Assembly (NCBI RefSeq): GCF_036226925.1
Contig: NZ_CP109031.1
Location: 8,618,001 to 8,682,000, forward strand
Reading direction: 5' to 3'
Length of the DNA stretch: 64,000 nt
Source: Streptomyces sp. NBC_00659
GTDB lineage: Bacteria > Actinomycetota > Actinomycetes > Streptomycetales > Streptomycetaceae
Positions 1 through 9,202 of this stretch are shown in pieces. Both the position numbers and the translations under genes were made by a program. Within the stretch, counting starts at the first letter, position 1. Each line of letters begins with the position of its first letter. Below the pieces are notes generated by a model. It was given only the letters and a program-made list of their open reading frames with translations. It was not told the DNA's origin and did not search any database.

Positions 1-1
1 C

Positions 2-1753
2 GCCTGGCTCGCGGTGCAGACCACCACCCGGGCCATCCAGGAGGAGCAGGGTCAGGTGCTCGCCGAGGACATGGACATCCTCCGGCGGCTCAGCGGATAC
101 GCGGCCACCCACGACGACTGGTCCCATGTCGCCGGAACGCTGCGTACGATCTCGCAGCGGACGGGCCGGCGCATCGCGCTGACCGCCGGAGACCGCGTCC
201 CCTTCGCCGACTCCGCGGCCCGCGGGACCTCCCTCCCGCCCCGCGCCGCCGCCACCGTCGATCCGCTGCGCACCGACACCTACACGGAACCCGGCGCACA
301 GCTCACCGGTGTCGACCCACGTGTCGTCGGGCCGTACCGGCTGACCACGACCGAGCGTCTGTCGGTGGACAAGCTGGCCGTGGTGCGTCAGCTCTGCTTC
401 TCCCGCAACGGCATACGGACCCGCACGGAGCGGATGCCCAGCGGCCGGACCGTGCTGAAGGGCGTGGACGGGACGGTCGACCCCGGCTATGTGCCGGCCG
501 AATGCGCCGACGGCAGGCTCAACACCCCCACCCCGACCGAGCGGAAGGCCCTGGACGCCCTGTCGGCACTCACCCGGACCTGTCTGGACCGGCACAAGGT
601 GCACCTCGACCACTTCGTGGCGCTGCCGCTGGAGGCCGCGAGCGGAGCCACCCCGGTCCCCTACCTGACGGGCAAGCGACTCGGCGACCAGGACGGGCCA
701 CTGGCCCGGACGGCGAACGCCTGCGTCGCCGAGGCCCGCCTCCGTCAACTCGACCCCTACGTCGCCCCGGCCGCCGAACTCTTCCTCGGCACGGGGGACA
801 GGCCCGTTCCCCGCTTCGACATGTCGGCCGCCAACAAGGCCAAGGTGTTCGGTGTCGCCGGACTCGTCCTCGCCCTCACTGTGGCCGTGACCGCGCTGGT
901 CGCCACCCGGCTCGTGCGCCCCCTGCGCGCGCTGACCCAGGCCGCGCGGCAACCCCTGGAGCGGCACGTACGCGTGCCCGTCACCACCCGGGACGAGACC
1001 GGCATCCTCGCCCTCGCCTTCAACGAACTGACCGAGCGCCGCGAGCGGATGGAGGCCCAGCGCAAGGCGATGGTCAGCGACATCGCGCACGAACTGCGCA
1101 CGCCTCTCACCAACATCCGCGGCTGGCTGGAGGTGGCCCGCGACGGCCTCGTGGACCCCGACCCGGAACTGCTGTCCTCCCTGCACGAGGAGGCCGTGGT
1201 GCTCCAGCGTGTCATCGACGACCTCCAGGACCTCGCGGCCGCCGACGCGGGCACGCTGCGACTGCACCGCGAGGAGGTGCGCGCCGACGAACTCCTCGAA
1301 CAGGTCGCCGCGGCACACCGGGTCGGTGCGCGGGCCGCCGGCATCCGGCTGGTGACCGAGGTGGCCGGTGCGCCGTGGCTGGACGCGGACCCCGTACGGA
1401 TGCGGCAGGCGCTCGGCAATCTGGTGTCCAACGCGACCCGCCACACCCCGCCCGGAGGCACGGTCACGCTCTTCGCGCACCGCGAGGAGGACGAGGTCGT
1501 GTTCGAGGTGGCCGACACCGGCGGCGGTATCGCTCCCGGAGATCTGGCCAGCGTCTTCGACAGGTTCTGGCGGGCGGAGAAGTCCCGCAGCCGGCGTACC
1601 GGCGGCAGCGGTCTGGGCCTCGCCATCGTCCGTCAGCTGGTCGCCGCCCACGCCGGAACCGTCTCCGTCACCAGCGAGGTGGGCGCCGGTTCGGTCTTCA
1701 CCCTGCGGCTGCCCGGCCCCCGGCCTCAGGCCTCGGCCACCGGCTCCGACTGA
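2..1753 (+). CDS. sensor histidine kinase, 5' end outside window
   Basis: C-terminal 583 residues of a membrane sensor kinase; the frame is open from base 2, so the true start lies upstream. A long extracytoplasmic sensing region (to about residue 275) is followed by a hydrophobic helix (about 280-305, VFGVAGLVLALTVAVTALVA), a HAMP linker, and a HisKA motif (SDIAHELRTPLTN) whose His near 361 is the expected autophosphorylation site. The HATPase domain shows an N box (NLVSNATRHTPPGG), DTGGGI and GGSGLGLAI. All catalytic boxes are intact, so it should phosphorylate a response regulator, probably encoded just upstream outside the window. The signal sensed cannot be read from sequence. Confidence 0.93.
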   Translation, partial: AWLAVQTTTRAIQEEQGQVLAEDMDILRRLSGYAATHDDWSHVAGTLRTISQRTGRRIALTAGDRVPFADSAARGTSLPPRAAATVDPLRTDTYTEPGAQLTGVDPRVVGPYRLTTTERLSVDKLAVVRQLCFSRNGIRTRTERMPSGRTVLKGVDGTVDPGYVPAECADGRLNTPTPTERKALDALSALTRTCLDRHKVHLDHFVALPLEAASGATPVPYLTGKRLGDQDGPLARTANACVAEARLRQLDPYVAPAAELFLGTGDRPVPRFDMSAANKAKVFGVAGLVLALTVAVTALVATRLVRPLRALTQAARQPLERHVRVPVTTRDETGILALAFNELTERRERMEAQRKAMVSDIAHELRTPLTNIRGWLEVARDGLVDPDPELLSSLHEEAVVLQRVIDDLQDLAAADAGTLRLHREEVRADELLEQVAAAHRVGARAAGIRLVTEVAGAPWLDADPVRMRQALGNLVSNATRHTPPGGTVTLFAHREEDEVVFEVADTGGGIAPGDLASVFDRFWRAEKSRSRRTGGSGLGLAIVRQLVAAHAGTVSVTSEVGAGSVFTLRLPGPRPQASATGSD

Positions 1754-1830
1754 GGAACCGGAGGCGCCTCAGCCGGGCATCCGGGCTGCTTCAGCCGGTC
1801 ACCCGGCTCCGGGTGCCCGGATTTTGCGCG

Positions 1831-1890
1831 CCTGGATTCCGGTCACCTGGATTCCGGTCACCTGGTTTCCGCGCGCCTGGATTCCGAGCG
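1831..1890. repeat. 15-bp tandem repeat, four copies
   Basis: Four consecutive 15-bp units: two exact CCTGGATTCCGGTCA copies, then two diverged copies. They lie between the convergent ends of the sensor kinase and the acyl-CoA ligase. An inverted partner (GGGAATCCGGTCACC) follows at the ligase stop codon, so the RNA could fold and act as a convergent terminator. No coding function is apparent. Confidence 0.7.
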
Positions 1891-1902
1891 CGGGGAATCC
1901 GG

Positions 1903-3804
1903 TCACCGGAACACGTTGTCGGAGTCGTCCAGGATCGACGGGTCGCCGATCATCGCCTCCCGCGGAACCCGCGACGAGGTCTGGTACATCGCCTCGATCT
2001 CGGCCGCGTACCGCTGGGCGATCGCGTCCCGGCGCAGTTTCAGCGAAGGCGTCAGCAGCCCGTTGGACAGGTCGAAGGGTTCCGGGAGGACACGGAAGAC
2101 CCGGATGGACTCGGAGCGGGAGACGGTGCTGTTGGCCGCCGCGACCGCGCGCCTGACCTCCTCGCGCAGCTCGTTCTCCTCCCGCGCGTCCCGGGCGGGT
2201 GTCTCCCCCTTGGCCCGGGCGGCGCGCCAGTGCGTCACGAACTCCGGGTCCAGGGTGATCAGAGCGCCCACACAGGGCCTGTTGTCGCCCACGACGGCCG
2301 CCTGATGGATGAGCGGATGGACCCGCAGGCGTTCCTCCAGAGCCGCGGGGGCCACGCTCTTGCCCCCGCTGGTGATGATGATGTCCTTCTTGCGCCCGGT
2401 GATGGTCAGATAGCCCTCGGAGTCCACCCGACCGAGGTCCCCGGTCGCCAGCCAGCCGTTGCGGAACGAGGCCGCCGTCGCCGCGGAGTCGTTGATGTAG
2501 CCCTGGAACACGGAGGGCCCCCACACGAGGATCTCCCCGTCGTCGGACACCTGGATCTCCGTGCCCGGCAGGGGGCGTCCGACGGTGCCGAACTTCTCCC
2601 GGCCGACCGGCTGGGCGGTGATCCCTCCGCTGGTCTCGGTGAGCCCGTATCCGTCGTGGACGAAGATGCCGATTCCCGCGAAGAACAGGGCGAGTTCACG
2701 GTTCAGCGGGGAGCCGCCCGAGACCGCGCCGCACACCCGTCCGCCCAGCGCGGCGCGCAGCCTCTTGTACACCGTCTTCTCGTAGAGCGAGTGCTGGAGC
2801 CGCAGATCGAAACCCGGACCCGGACCCGTGCCCAGCCGCTGCTTCTCCTCGGCGAGGGCGAAGTCCCGTGCCGTGCGCACGGCACGCTCGAACAGCACAC
2901 CACGACCGGCTCGTTGGGACGCCCGCACGAAGTTCTTGTAGATCCTCTCGAACACGGACGGGACGGCGTACAGATAGGTCGGCCGGAACGAGAGCATGGC
3001 CTCGGAGAGGGTCTCCTCCCGCAGATCCGGTTCGTGGCCCATCAGGAGGCCGCCGCGCAGACAGATCCCCTGGACCATCAGCCCGTAGGCGTGGGAGAAG
3101 GGCAGGAAGGCGAGCACGGCCGGCTGCGTGTCCGGCGGAGCCGCCGTCTGCCTCCAGCCTTCGAGCAGCGTGTCGCAGGGGCTCGCCAGGCTGCGGTGGG
3201 TCAGGGCGCAGCCCTTGGACTGTCCCGTCGTGCCGGAGGTGTACGCGATGACCGCGGTGGAGTCGGCCAGCACGATCCGGCGCAGCGAGTCGACCGCGGT
3301 CGCGGGTATCGCCCGGCCGCGCTCCACCAGTTGGGCCACCGCCCCGGCGTCCAACTGCCAGACGTGGCGCAGGAACGGGAGCGCGGCGCACGCCGAGCCG
3401 ACCGTCATGATGCCCTGCTCGTCCTCGACCACCACGCCCACGCAATGCGCGTCCTGAAGGATCCACGCGACCTGTTCGTGTGACGACGTCGGATAGACCG
3501 GCACGACCTCGGCGCCCACCGACCACAGGGCGTAGCTCAGCACCGTCCACTCGTAGCGGGTGCGCGCCATGATGGCCACACGGTCGCCCGGCCGGATGCC
3601 GGACCGGACGAACCCCCGTGCCACGTCGACCACTTCGGCCCACAGCTCGGCCGCCGTCACCTGGATCCAGCCACTCGAGCGGCCTTCGGCGCGGCGCGCG
3701 AGCTGCGGCAGATCAGGGGTGTTGAGCGCGGTTTCGCGGAGGCTGTCGGCGAGTCCCCCCTGGGTGGGCGCGGTCGGCGGTGCGGAAAGGTGGGACTGAT
3801 GCAT
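1903..3804 (-). CDS. long-chain acyl-CoA synthetase (AMP-forming, FadD15-like)
   Basis: ANL-superfamily ligase of 633 aa that activates fatty acids through an acyl-adenylate to acyl-CoA. The P-loop AYTSGTTGQSKG, the adenylate motif GYGLTETSGG and the C-terminal hinge and lysine region (GDLGRVDSEGYLTITGRKKD) are intact. Length and motif spacing fit long-chain bacterial/plant-type AMP-dependent ligases. ATG start at 3804 with GGAG 5 nt upstream. It is transcribed divergently from sthA and ends in a repeat-bearing convergent spacer. Substrate chain length is inferred from family only. Confidence 0.92.
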   Translation of the reverse strand: MHQSHLSAPPTAPTQGGLADSLRETALNTPDLPQLARRAEGRSSGWIQVTAAELWAEVVDVARGFVRSGIRPGDRVAIMARTRYEWTVLSYALWSVGAEVVPVYPTSSHEQVAWILQDAHCVGVVVEDEQGIMTVGSACAALPFLRHVWQLDAGAVAQLVERGRAIPATAVDSLRRIVLADSTAVIAYTSGTTGQSKGCALTHRSLASPCDTLLEGWRQTAAPPDTQPAVLAFLPFSHAYGLMVQGICLRGGLLMGHEPDLREETLSEAMLSFRPTYLYAVPSVFERIYKNFVRASQRAGRGVLFERAVRTARDFALAEEKQRLGTGPGPGFDLRLQHSLYEKTVYKRLRAALGGRVCGAVSGGSPLNRELALFFAGIGIFVHDGYGLTETSGGITAQPVGREKFGTVGRPLPGTEIQVSDDGEILVWGPSVFQGYINDSAATAASFRNGWLATGDLGRVDSEGYLTITGRKKDIIITSGGKSVAPAALEERLRVHPLIHQAAVVGDNRPCVGALITLDPEFVTHWRAARAKGETPARDAREENELREEVRRAVAAANSTVSRSESIRVFRVLPEPFDLSNGLLTPSLKLRRDAIAQRYAAEIEAMYQTSSRVPREAMIGDPSILDDSDNVFR

Positions 3805-4095
3805 TCGCGCTCCGGGATTCTCCTCGACGCGACCTCACCCCCGGAGGCGCCGATGCCAAGGATTCCCGAATGTAGCCCACCCGGGCGCGGCCCGTGCCCT
3901 ATTCCGGCATGCGTTCGCCCACCGCTGAGTCCCCGTTTCCCGGGGTGCAGGTTCGTCCGGCCGAAACCCGTCGGTCGCCGCCGGACACCGGCCCGGCGAA
4001 GGTGGCACCTCGCGCCGGCGCTTCATCCGTCACTCGGGCGACGGATCCCCCGTTCGCCCTATCGGGAAGCGGTCCCGGGCTGACAGACTCCGCTG

Positions 4096-5499
4096 GTGCG
4101 CGACTTCGACATGCTCGTCATCGGATCCGGCCCGGGTGGACAGAAAGCCGCCATCGCAGCGGCGAAGCTCGGCCGTCGGGTCGCCGTCATCGACCGCCCC
4201 GACATGGTCGGCGGGGTCTCCATCCATACCGGAACCATCCCTTCCAAGACGCTGCGTGAGGCGGTCCTGTATCTCAGCGGCCTCAGCCAGCGGGATCTGT
4301 ACGGCCAGAGCTACCGGCTGAAGGAGGACATCACCGTCGCCGACCTGACCGCTCGCACCGAGCACGTGGTCAGCCGCGAGGTGGACGTCATCCGCAGCCA
4401 GCTCTCGCGCAACCACGTGTCCCTGTTCGCCGGCGTCGGCCGCTTCGTGGACGACCACACGGTCGCCCTGACCGAAGCGAACGGCAACGAGAAGCGGTTG
4501 AGCGCCGACCACATCGTCATCGCCACCGGCACGCGTCCCGCGCGGCCGGGCACCGTCGAGTTCGACGGTCGGACGATCATGGACTCGGACAACGTCCTGA
4601 ATCTGGAGCAGGTGCCGCGCTCCATGGTCATCGTCGGCGCCGGTGTGATCGGCATGGAGTACGCCTCCATGTTCGCCGCCCTCGGATCCAAGATCACGGT
4701 GGTCGAGAAGCGGCCCGCGATGCTCGACTTCTGTGACGTCGAGGTGATCGAGTCGCTGAAGTACCACCTGCGGGACCTGGCCGTGACGTTCCGGTTCGGT
4801 GAGACCGTCGCCGCCGTGGAGCGCCATGCCCGGGGCACGCTCACGGTCCTGGAGAGCGGCAAGAAGATACCCGCCGACGCGGTCATGTACTCGGCGGGGC
4901 GACAGGGTCTCACCGACGAACTCGACCTCGGCAAAGCGGGGTTGTCCGCCGATCCGCGCGGCCGGATCACCGTCGACGAGCACTACCGCACCGAGGTGCC
5001 GCACATCTACGCCGTGGGTGACGTCATCGGTTTCCCGGCACTCGCGGCCACTTCGATGGAACAGGGCCGTACGGCGGCGTACCACGCCTGCGGTGAACCG
5101 GTGAACCGGATGCACGACCTGCAGCCCATCGGCATCTACACCATCCCGGAGATCAGTTTCATCGGCCGCACCGAGGACCAGCTCACCGAGGACTGCGTGC
5201 CGTTCGAGGTGGGCATCTCCCGCTACCGGGAACTGGCCCGGGGACAGATCATCGGCGACTCGCACGGCATGCTGAAGCTGCTGGTCTCGCCCGACGACCG
5301 CAAGCTCCTCGGCGTCCACTGCTTCGGCACCGGCGCGACGGAGCTCATCCACATCGGCCAGTCCGTGATGGGCTGCGGCGGAACGGTCGACTATCTGGTC
5401 GACGCCGTCTTCAACTACCCGACGCTCGCCGAGTCCTACAAGGTCGCCGCACTGGACGCGACCAACAAGATCCGTCAGATCGACCGGCTCAGGGACTGA
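4096..5499 (+). CDS. sthA: Si-specific NAD(P)+ transhydrogenase (soluble)
   Basis: Flavoprotein of 467 aa that balances NADPH and NADH by hydride transfer. The FAD-binding [10 protein letters not shown] lies at the N-terminus, NAD(P) fold [18 protein letters not shown] is central, and the C-terminal dimerisation domain of the pyridine nucleotide-disulphide family follows. The position of the redox-active disulphide reads [15 protein letters not shown] with no cysteine, as expected for SthA rather than lipoamide dehydrogenase. The GTG start at 4096 has no Shine-Dalgarno sequence, so translation may be leaderless; an internal ATG at 4111 is less likely because it would cut the conserved N-terminus. 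The 291-nt divergent spacer shared with the acyl-CoA ligase shows no clear operator. Confidence 0.93.
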   Translation: MRDFDMLVIGSGPGGQKAAIAAAKLGRRVAVIDRPDMVGGVSIHTGTIPSKTLREAVLYLSGLSQRDLYGQSYRLKEDITVADLTARTEHVVSREVDVIRSQLSRNHVSLFAGVGRFVDDHTVALTEANGNEKRLSADHIVIATGTRPARPGTVEFDGRTIMDSDNVLNLEQVPRSMVIVGAGVIGMEYASMFAALGSKITVVEKRPAMLDFCDVEVIESLKYHLRDLAVTFRFGETVAAVERHARGTLTVLESGKKIPADAVMYSAGRQGLTDELDLGKAGLSADPRGRITVDEHYRTEVPHIYAVGDVIGFPALAATSMEQGRTAAYHACGEPVNRMHDLQPIGIYTIPEISFIGRTEDQLTEDCVPFEVGISRYRELARGQIIGDSHGMLKLLVSPDDRKLLGVHCFGTGATELIHIGQSVMGCGGTVDYLVDAVFNYPTLAESYKVAALDATNKIRQIDRLRD

Positions 5500-5818
5500 C
5501 CGCCGTACGGGACTTCGCGAAGGTACTGCGCGACACGGGCCGGGCATGGCACCGTGGACCCAGGGTCTGGCCCGTCGCTCCCCCCGTGGTGACGGGTCAG
5601 ACCTCTTTGTCTTCCGCCGGCCGCCTTCCGCCGACCGCCGTATGCCCGCGGTCGGCCGTCGGCCGAAGACCGCCCGCGGCGGCGCGGGGCGCGAGCCCGG
5701 CAGGAAAGCCGCCGGTCCCGGAACTATCGTGAGGAACGGCCGGTCCGTGCCGGAGCACGAGGAACCGATGGGGACCGACTCGACGGAGGGCTGTGCCGTC
5801 CCGACGAGGAGGAACCGG
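5500..5818. other. intergenic, 319 nt
   Basis: Spacer between sthA and the quinone-oxidoreductase gene. An open frame upstream of the chosen oxidoreductase start (from 5546) is low-complexity R/G/P and is treated as non-coding. No clear promoter or strong terminator was recognised. Confidence 0.5.
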
Positions 5819-6760
5819 ATGAACGCCACGATGCACGCGGTACGCGGACATCGGCGCGGCGGGCCGGAGGAGCTGGTCTACGAGGTCGCGCCGAAGCCGG
5901 TCCCCGGTCGCGGGGATGTGCTGGTCGAGGTGCGGGCGGCGTCGGTCACCCCGGGCGAGCTCGACTGGGACGCGACCTGGACCGACAGCTTCGACGGCGG
6001 CAGCCCGCGCCTGCCGGTCGTGCCGTCCAAGGAGGTGTCCGGGGTGGTGGCCGAGCTCGGCCACGGCGTCACGGACTTCAGGCCCGGCGAGGCGGTCTAC
6101 GGCCTGATTCCCTTCACCCGGGACGGAGCGGCGGCCGAGTACGTGACCGCTCCCGCGGCGGGGCTCGCCGCGAAGCCGGGGTCGCTCGACCACGAGCGGA
6201 CGGCCGCGCTGCCGCTCGCGGGCCTGACCGCATGGCAGGGCCTGGTCGCCCACGCCGGCGTCACGCCGGGGCAGCGCGTGCTGGTGCACGGCGGAGCGGG
6301 CGGCGTGGGCTCGTTCGCCGTCCAGGTCGCGGCCGCGCTGGGGGCCGAGGTGACGGCCACCGCTTCGGCCGGGGACGCGGACTTCGTGCGGGGCCTGGGT
6401 GCCGAGACCGTGATCGACTACGCCGGACAGCGCTTCGAGACCGAGGTGAAGGACGCGGACGTCGTCTTCGACACCGTCGGAGGGGACACACAGGCCCGCT
6501 CCTGGGAGGTGCTGCGTCCGGGCGGAGTCCTGGTCAGTGTCGTCGAACCGCCGGCGCCGCCGGAGGGGGCGGACGCCCGCGCGGTGTTCTTCGTGGTCGA
6601 GCCGGACCGCTCCGGTCTGGAGGAGCTGACGGCCCTAGTCGAGGCGGGACGGCTGATCCCGCAGGTCGACCGGATCCTTCCCCTGGAGAGCGCCCCGGGG
6701 GCCTACGCGGCCCTCGAACGCGAGCACCGGCGCGGCAAGATCGTACTGAGGGTGTCCTAG
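5819..6760 (+). CDS. NADPH:quinone oxidoreductase-like medium-chain dehydrogenase
   Basis: MDR-family enzyme of 313 aa without the zinc-binding cysteines, resembling NADPH-dependent quinone or enone reductases. An N-terminal GroES-like fold (EVSGVVAELGHGVTDFRPGE) precedes a Rossmann domain with VHGGAGGVGSFAVQVAAALG and FDTVGGDTQARS. The ATG at 5819 is chosen because GAGGAGGAA sits directly upstream; the frame is open much further 5' but reads as low-complexity shadow. It stands alone downstream of sthA and is probably cytosolic redox or detoxification, with unknown substrate. Confidence 0.88.
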   Translation: MNATMHAVRGHRRGGPEELVYEVAPKPVPGRGDVLVEVRAASVTPGELDWDATWTDSFDGGSPRLPVVPSKEVSGVVAELGHGVTDFRPGEAVYGLIPFTRDGAAAEYVTAPAAGLAAKPGSLDHERTAALPLAGLTAWQGLVAHAGVTPGQRVLVHGGAGGVGSFAVQVAAALGAEVTATASAGDADFVRGLGAETVIDYAGQRFETEVKDADVVFDTVGGDTQARSWEVLRPGGVLVSVVEPPAPPEGADARAVFFVVEPDRSGLEELTALVEAGRLIPQVDRILPLESAPGAYAALEREHRRGKIVLRVS

Positions 6761-6929
6761 GCAGGGTGTCCTGGGATCCGGCCTGCTTCCGGAGGCCGGG
6801 CCCCGACTGCTTCCGAAGGTCAGGGGCCGGGGTGCCGACTCTGCCGGGCACCGCTGCGTCGTGGGGGCCGTCACACGTGACAGCGAGGGTGAACAAGCGC
6901 TTAGATAGTGAGTCCGACCTCGCTCGCGC

Positions 6930-7805
6930 GTGCTGGAGGCCCCGTTGCTGTTCACATCCGTCGACGACGTCTGCGCACGCCTCGCCGACACGGGCTATCT
7001 GGCGTCGCCCGCCGTCGCGACCACGGTCTTCCTGGCCGACCGGCTCGGCAAACCCCTCTTGGTGGAGGGCCCCGCGGGCGTCGGCAAGACCGAACTCGCC
7101 AAGGCCGTCGCCCAGGTCGCCGGAGCCCGGCTGGTCCGCCTCCAGTGCTACGAAGGCGTCGACGAGTCACGGGCGTTGTACGAGTGGAACCACGCCAAGC
7201 AACTGCTGCGCATCACCGCGGGCCGGGACGAGTCGTGGGACGAGACGCGCACGGACATCTTCTCCGAGGAGTTCCTGCTGCCGCGCCCGCTGCTGACAGC
7301 CATCCGCGGCGACGACCCGAAGGTCCTGCTGATCGACGAGACCGACAAGGCCGACATCGAGGTCGAGGGCCTGCTGCTCGAAGTGCTCAGCGACTTCCAG
7401 GTCACCGTCCCCGAGCTGGGCACGATCAAGGCGACCAGCCGCCCGTTCGTGGTGCTCACCTCGAACGCCAGCCGCGAGCTGTCCGAGGCCCTGCGCCGCC
7501 GCTGCCTCTTCCTCCACATAGGCTTCCCCGACGAGGAGTTGGAGCGCAGGATCGTCCGGCTGAAAGTGCCCGGACTCGGCGAGGCGCTCACCGAGTCCGT
7601 CGTGCGGGTCGTCGGGGCGCTGCGGGAGATGGACCTGCGGAAGGTCCCCTCCGTCGCCGAGACCATCGACTGGGCCCGCACCCTGCTCGCGCTGGGCGCC
7701 GACACCCTCGACGAGAACGTCGTACGCGACAGCCTCGGCGTGATCCTCAAGCACCAGGACGACGTACTGAAGGCGGCGGCCAAGCTCGACCTGGGCGGCG
7801 TGTGA
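6930..7805 (+). CDS. MoxR-type AAA+ ATPase
   Basis: AAA+ ATPase of 291 aa with Walker A GPAGVGKTE and Walker B VLLIDETDKAD, plus sensor and arginine-finger region LRRRCLFLHIGFPDEE. MoxR ATPases are chaperone-like remodelers that act with VWA-domain partners on metalloenzymes or surface complexes. It overlaps the following VWA gene by 4 bp (GTGA), so the two are co-translated; this ATPase/CoxE pairing is the family's hallmark. GTG start at 6930. No CO dehydrogenase or methanol dehydrogenase genes are nearby, so the client is unknown. Confidence 0.9.
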   Translation: MLEAPLLFTSVDDVCARLADTGYLASPAVATTVFLADRLGKPLLVEGPAGVGKTELAKAVAQVAGARLVRLQCYEGVDESRALYEWNHAKQLLRITAGRDESWDETRTDIFSEEFLLPRPLLTAIRGDDPKVLLIDETDKADIEVEGLLLEVLSDFQVTVPELGTIKATSRPFVVLTSNASRELSEALRRRCLFLHIGFPDEELERRIVRLKVPGLGEALTESVVRVVGALREMDLRKVPSVAETIDWARTLLALGADTLDENVVRDSLGVILKHQDDVLKAAAKLDLGGV

Positions 7806-9172
7806 ACGCCGTCGTGCCGGCGGACGGTGTCGCGGACCGGCTGACCGGACTCGTCGGCGCACTGCGCTCGCACGGCGTGCGGATCGGCACCGGCGAGACC
7901 GTGGACGCCGCGCAGGCGGTGGCGGTGCTGGGCTTCGCGGACCGGGACCGGCTGCGCGAGGGGCTGGCCGCCACCCTCCTCCACAACCCCGGACAGCGCC
8001 GGGTGTTCGACCCCGTCTTCGACGTGTACTTCCCGCGGGGCGTAGGGGCGCCGGACAGCGCGGCGCCTGCGGACCGGGACGAGCTGCGGGAGCGTCTCGC
8101 GGCCGCTCTGGCCGCCGACGACCAAGCCCTCATGGGGCAGTTGGCGATCGAGGCCGTCGACGGATTCGGCGGCTACGGCGGTACGACGGCGACGGACGGC
8201 TGGTCGTCGTACCAGACGCTCGACCGGTTGCGGCCGCAGACGCTGCTGGCCCGCGTTCGGGACACCGTCCGTGCGCGGGGCGGCGCGGAGGGATTCACCG
8301 ACCGGTTGCTGGAGGACGAGATCCGCCGGCGCATCGAGGTGTTCCGCAGGCAGGTCGCGACGGAGGCACGGCGACGGATCGCCGAGCGGCGCGACCGGGA
8401 CGAGATCGCCCGGCGAGCGGTGGCCCCGACCGCCGACCGTGTCGACTTCCTGTTCGCCGGACGCGACCGGCTCGCCGAACTGCGCAAGGCCGTCCAGCCG
8501 CTCGCGCGCAAACTGGCCACCCGCCTCGCCGCGCGCCGCCGCCGGGCCCGGCGCGGCACCATCGACCTGCGGCGGACCCTGCGCGGATCGCTGTCCACGG
8601 GCGGGGTGCCGATGCGCCCCGTGCTGCGCAGACGCCGTCCCGTGCGGCCCGAACTGGTGCTGCTGTGCGATGTGTCGGGATCGGTGTCGGGGTTCTCGGA
8701 CTTCACGATGCTGCTCGTGCAGGCGCTGCACGACCAGTTCAGCAAGGTGCGGGTGTTCGCCTTCGTCAACCGGGTCGACGAGGTGACCGGTCTGATCGGG
8801 CCCGGCTCGGCCGACCCCGAGGGGCTGAGCGCCCGGATCCGCGCGGAGGCGGCGATCACGGGCTGGCACGGCAGCAGCGACTACGGCGTCGCCCTCGGCG
8901 AGTTCGCCGAGCGGTACACCGGCGCGGTCGGCTCCCGGACGACGGTCTTCGTCCTCGGCGACGCGCGGACGAACATGAGCGATCCCAACCTGCCCGCCGT
9001 CCGGCAGCTCACCCGGCAGGCCCGCCGCCTGTACTGGCTGAACCCCGAGGCGCGCTCGCAGTGGGGCACGGGCGACTCGGCCGCCCTCGCCTACGCCGGC
9101 CTCGTGGAGATGCACGAGTGCCGCAACGCCCAGCAGCTCAGCGCGCTGATCGGCCGGCTGCTGCCCGTCTGA
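7802..9172 (+). CDS. CoxE-like VWA-domain protein
   Basis: Protein of 456 aa ending in a von Willebrand A domain. The MIDAS motif DVSGSVSGFSDF sits near residue 290 after a positively charged segment (RRRRARRGTIDLRRTLRGS), which is typical of CoxE-like proteins. It starts with GTG inside the stop codon of the MoxR ATPase gene, so the products are translationally coupled and probably form one complex. No signal peptide, hence cytosolic. It presumably presents a client to the ATPase; no client gene is adjacent. Confidence 0.88.
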   Translation: MNAVVPADGVADRLTGLVGALRSHGVRIGTGETVDAAQAVAVLGFADRDRLREGLAATLLHNPGQRRVFDPVFDVYFPRGVGAPDSAAPADRDELRERLAAALAADDQALMGQLAIEAVDGFGGYGGTTATDGWSSYQTLDRLRPQTLLARVRDTVRARGGAEGFTDRLLEDEIRRRIEVFRRQVATEARRRIAERRDRDEIARRAVAPTADRVDFLFAGRDRLAELRKAVQPLARKLATRLAARRRRARRGTIDLRRTLRGSLSTGGVPMRPVLRRRRPVRPELVLLCDVSGSVSGFSDFTMLLVQALHDQFSKVRVFAFVNRVDEVTGLIGPGSADPEGLSARIRAEAAITGWHGSSDYGVALGEFAERYTGAVGSRTTVFVLGDARTNMSDPNLPAVRQLTRQARRLYWLNPEARSQWGTGDSAALAYAGLVEMHECRNAQQLSALIGRLLPV

Positions 9173-9202
9173 ACGCCCGCGGGCGCGACAGGCCCTAGGC
9201 CG

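Noticed and set aside
1831..1890. CRISPR-like tandem repeat
   Set aside because: 15-bp units with no spacers and no cas genes; simple tandem repeat.
502..3483. 993-residue plus-strand open frame
   Set aside because: Arg/Pro/Gly-rich with poor protein character; antisense to the acyl-CoA ligase and out of frame with the sensor kinase. A typical high-GC shadow.
5546..5818. N-terminal extension of the quinone oxidoreductase
   Set aside because: Low-complexity residues; a strong ribosome site precedes the ATG at 5819 where the family fold begins.
4030..5829. 599-residue minus-strand open frame over sthA
   Set aside because: Antisense shadow of a well-supported transhydrogenase; His/Asp/Arg-rich composition.
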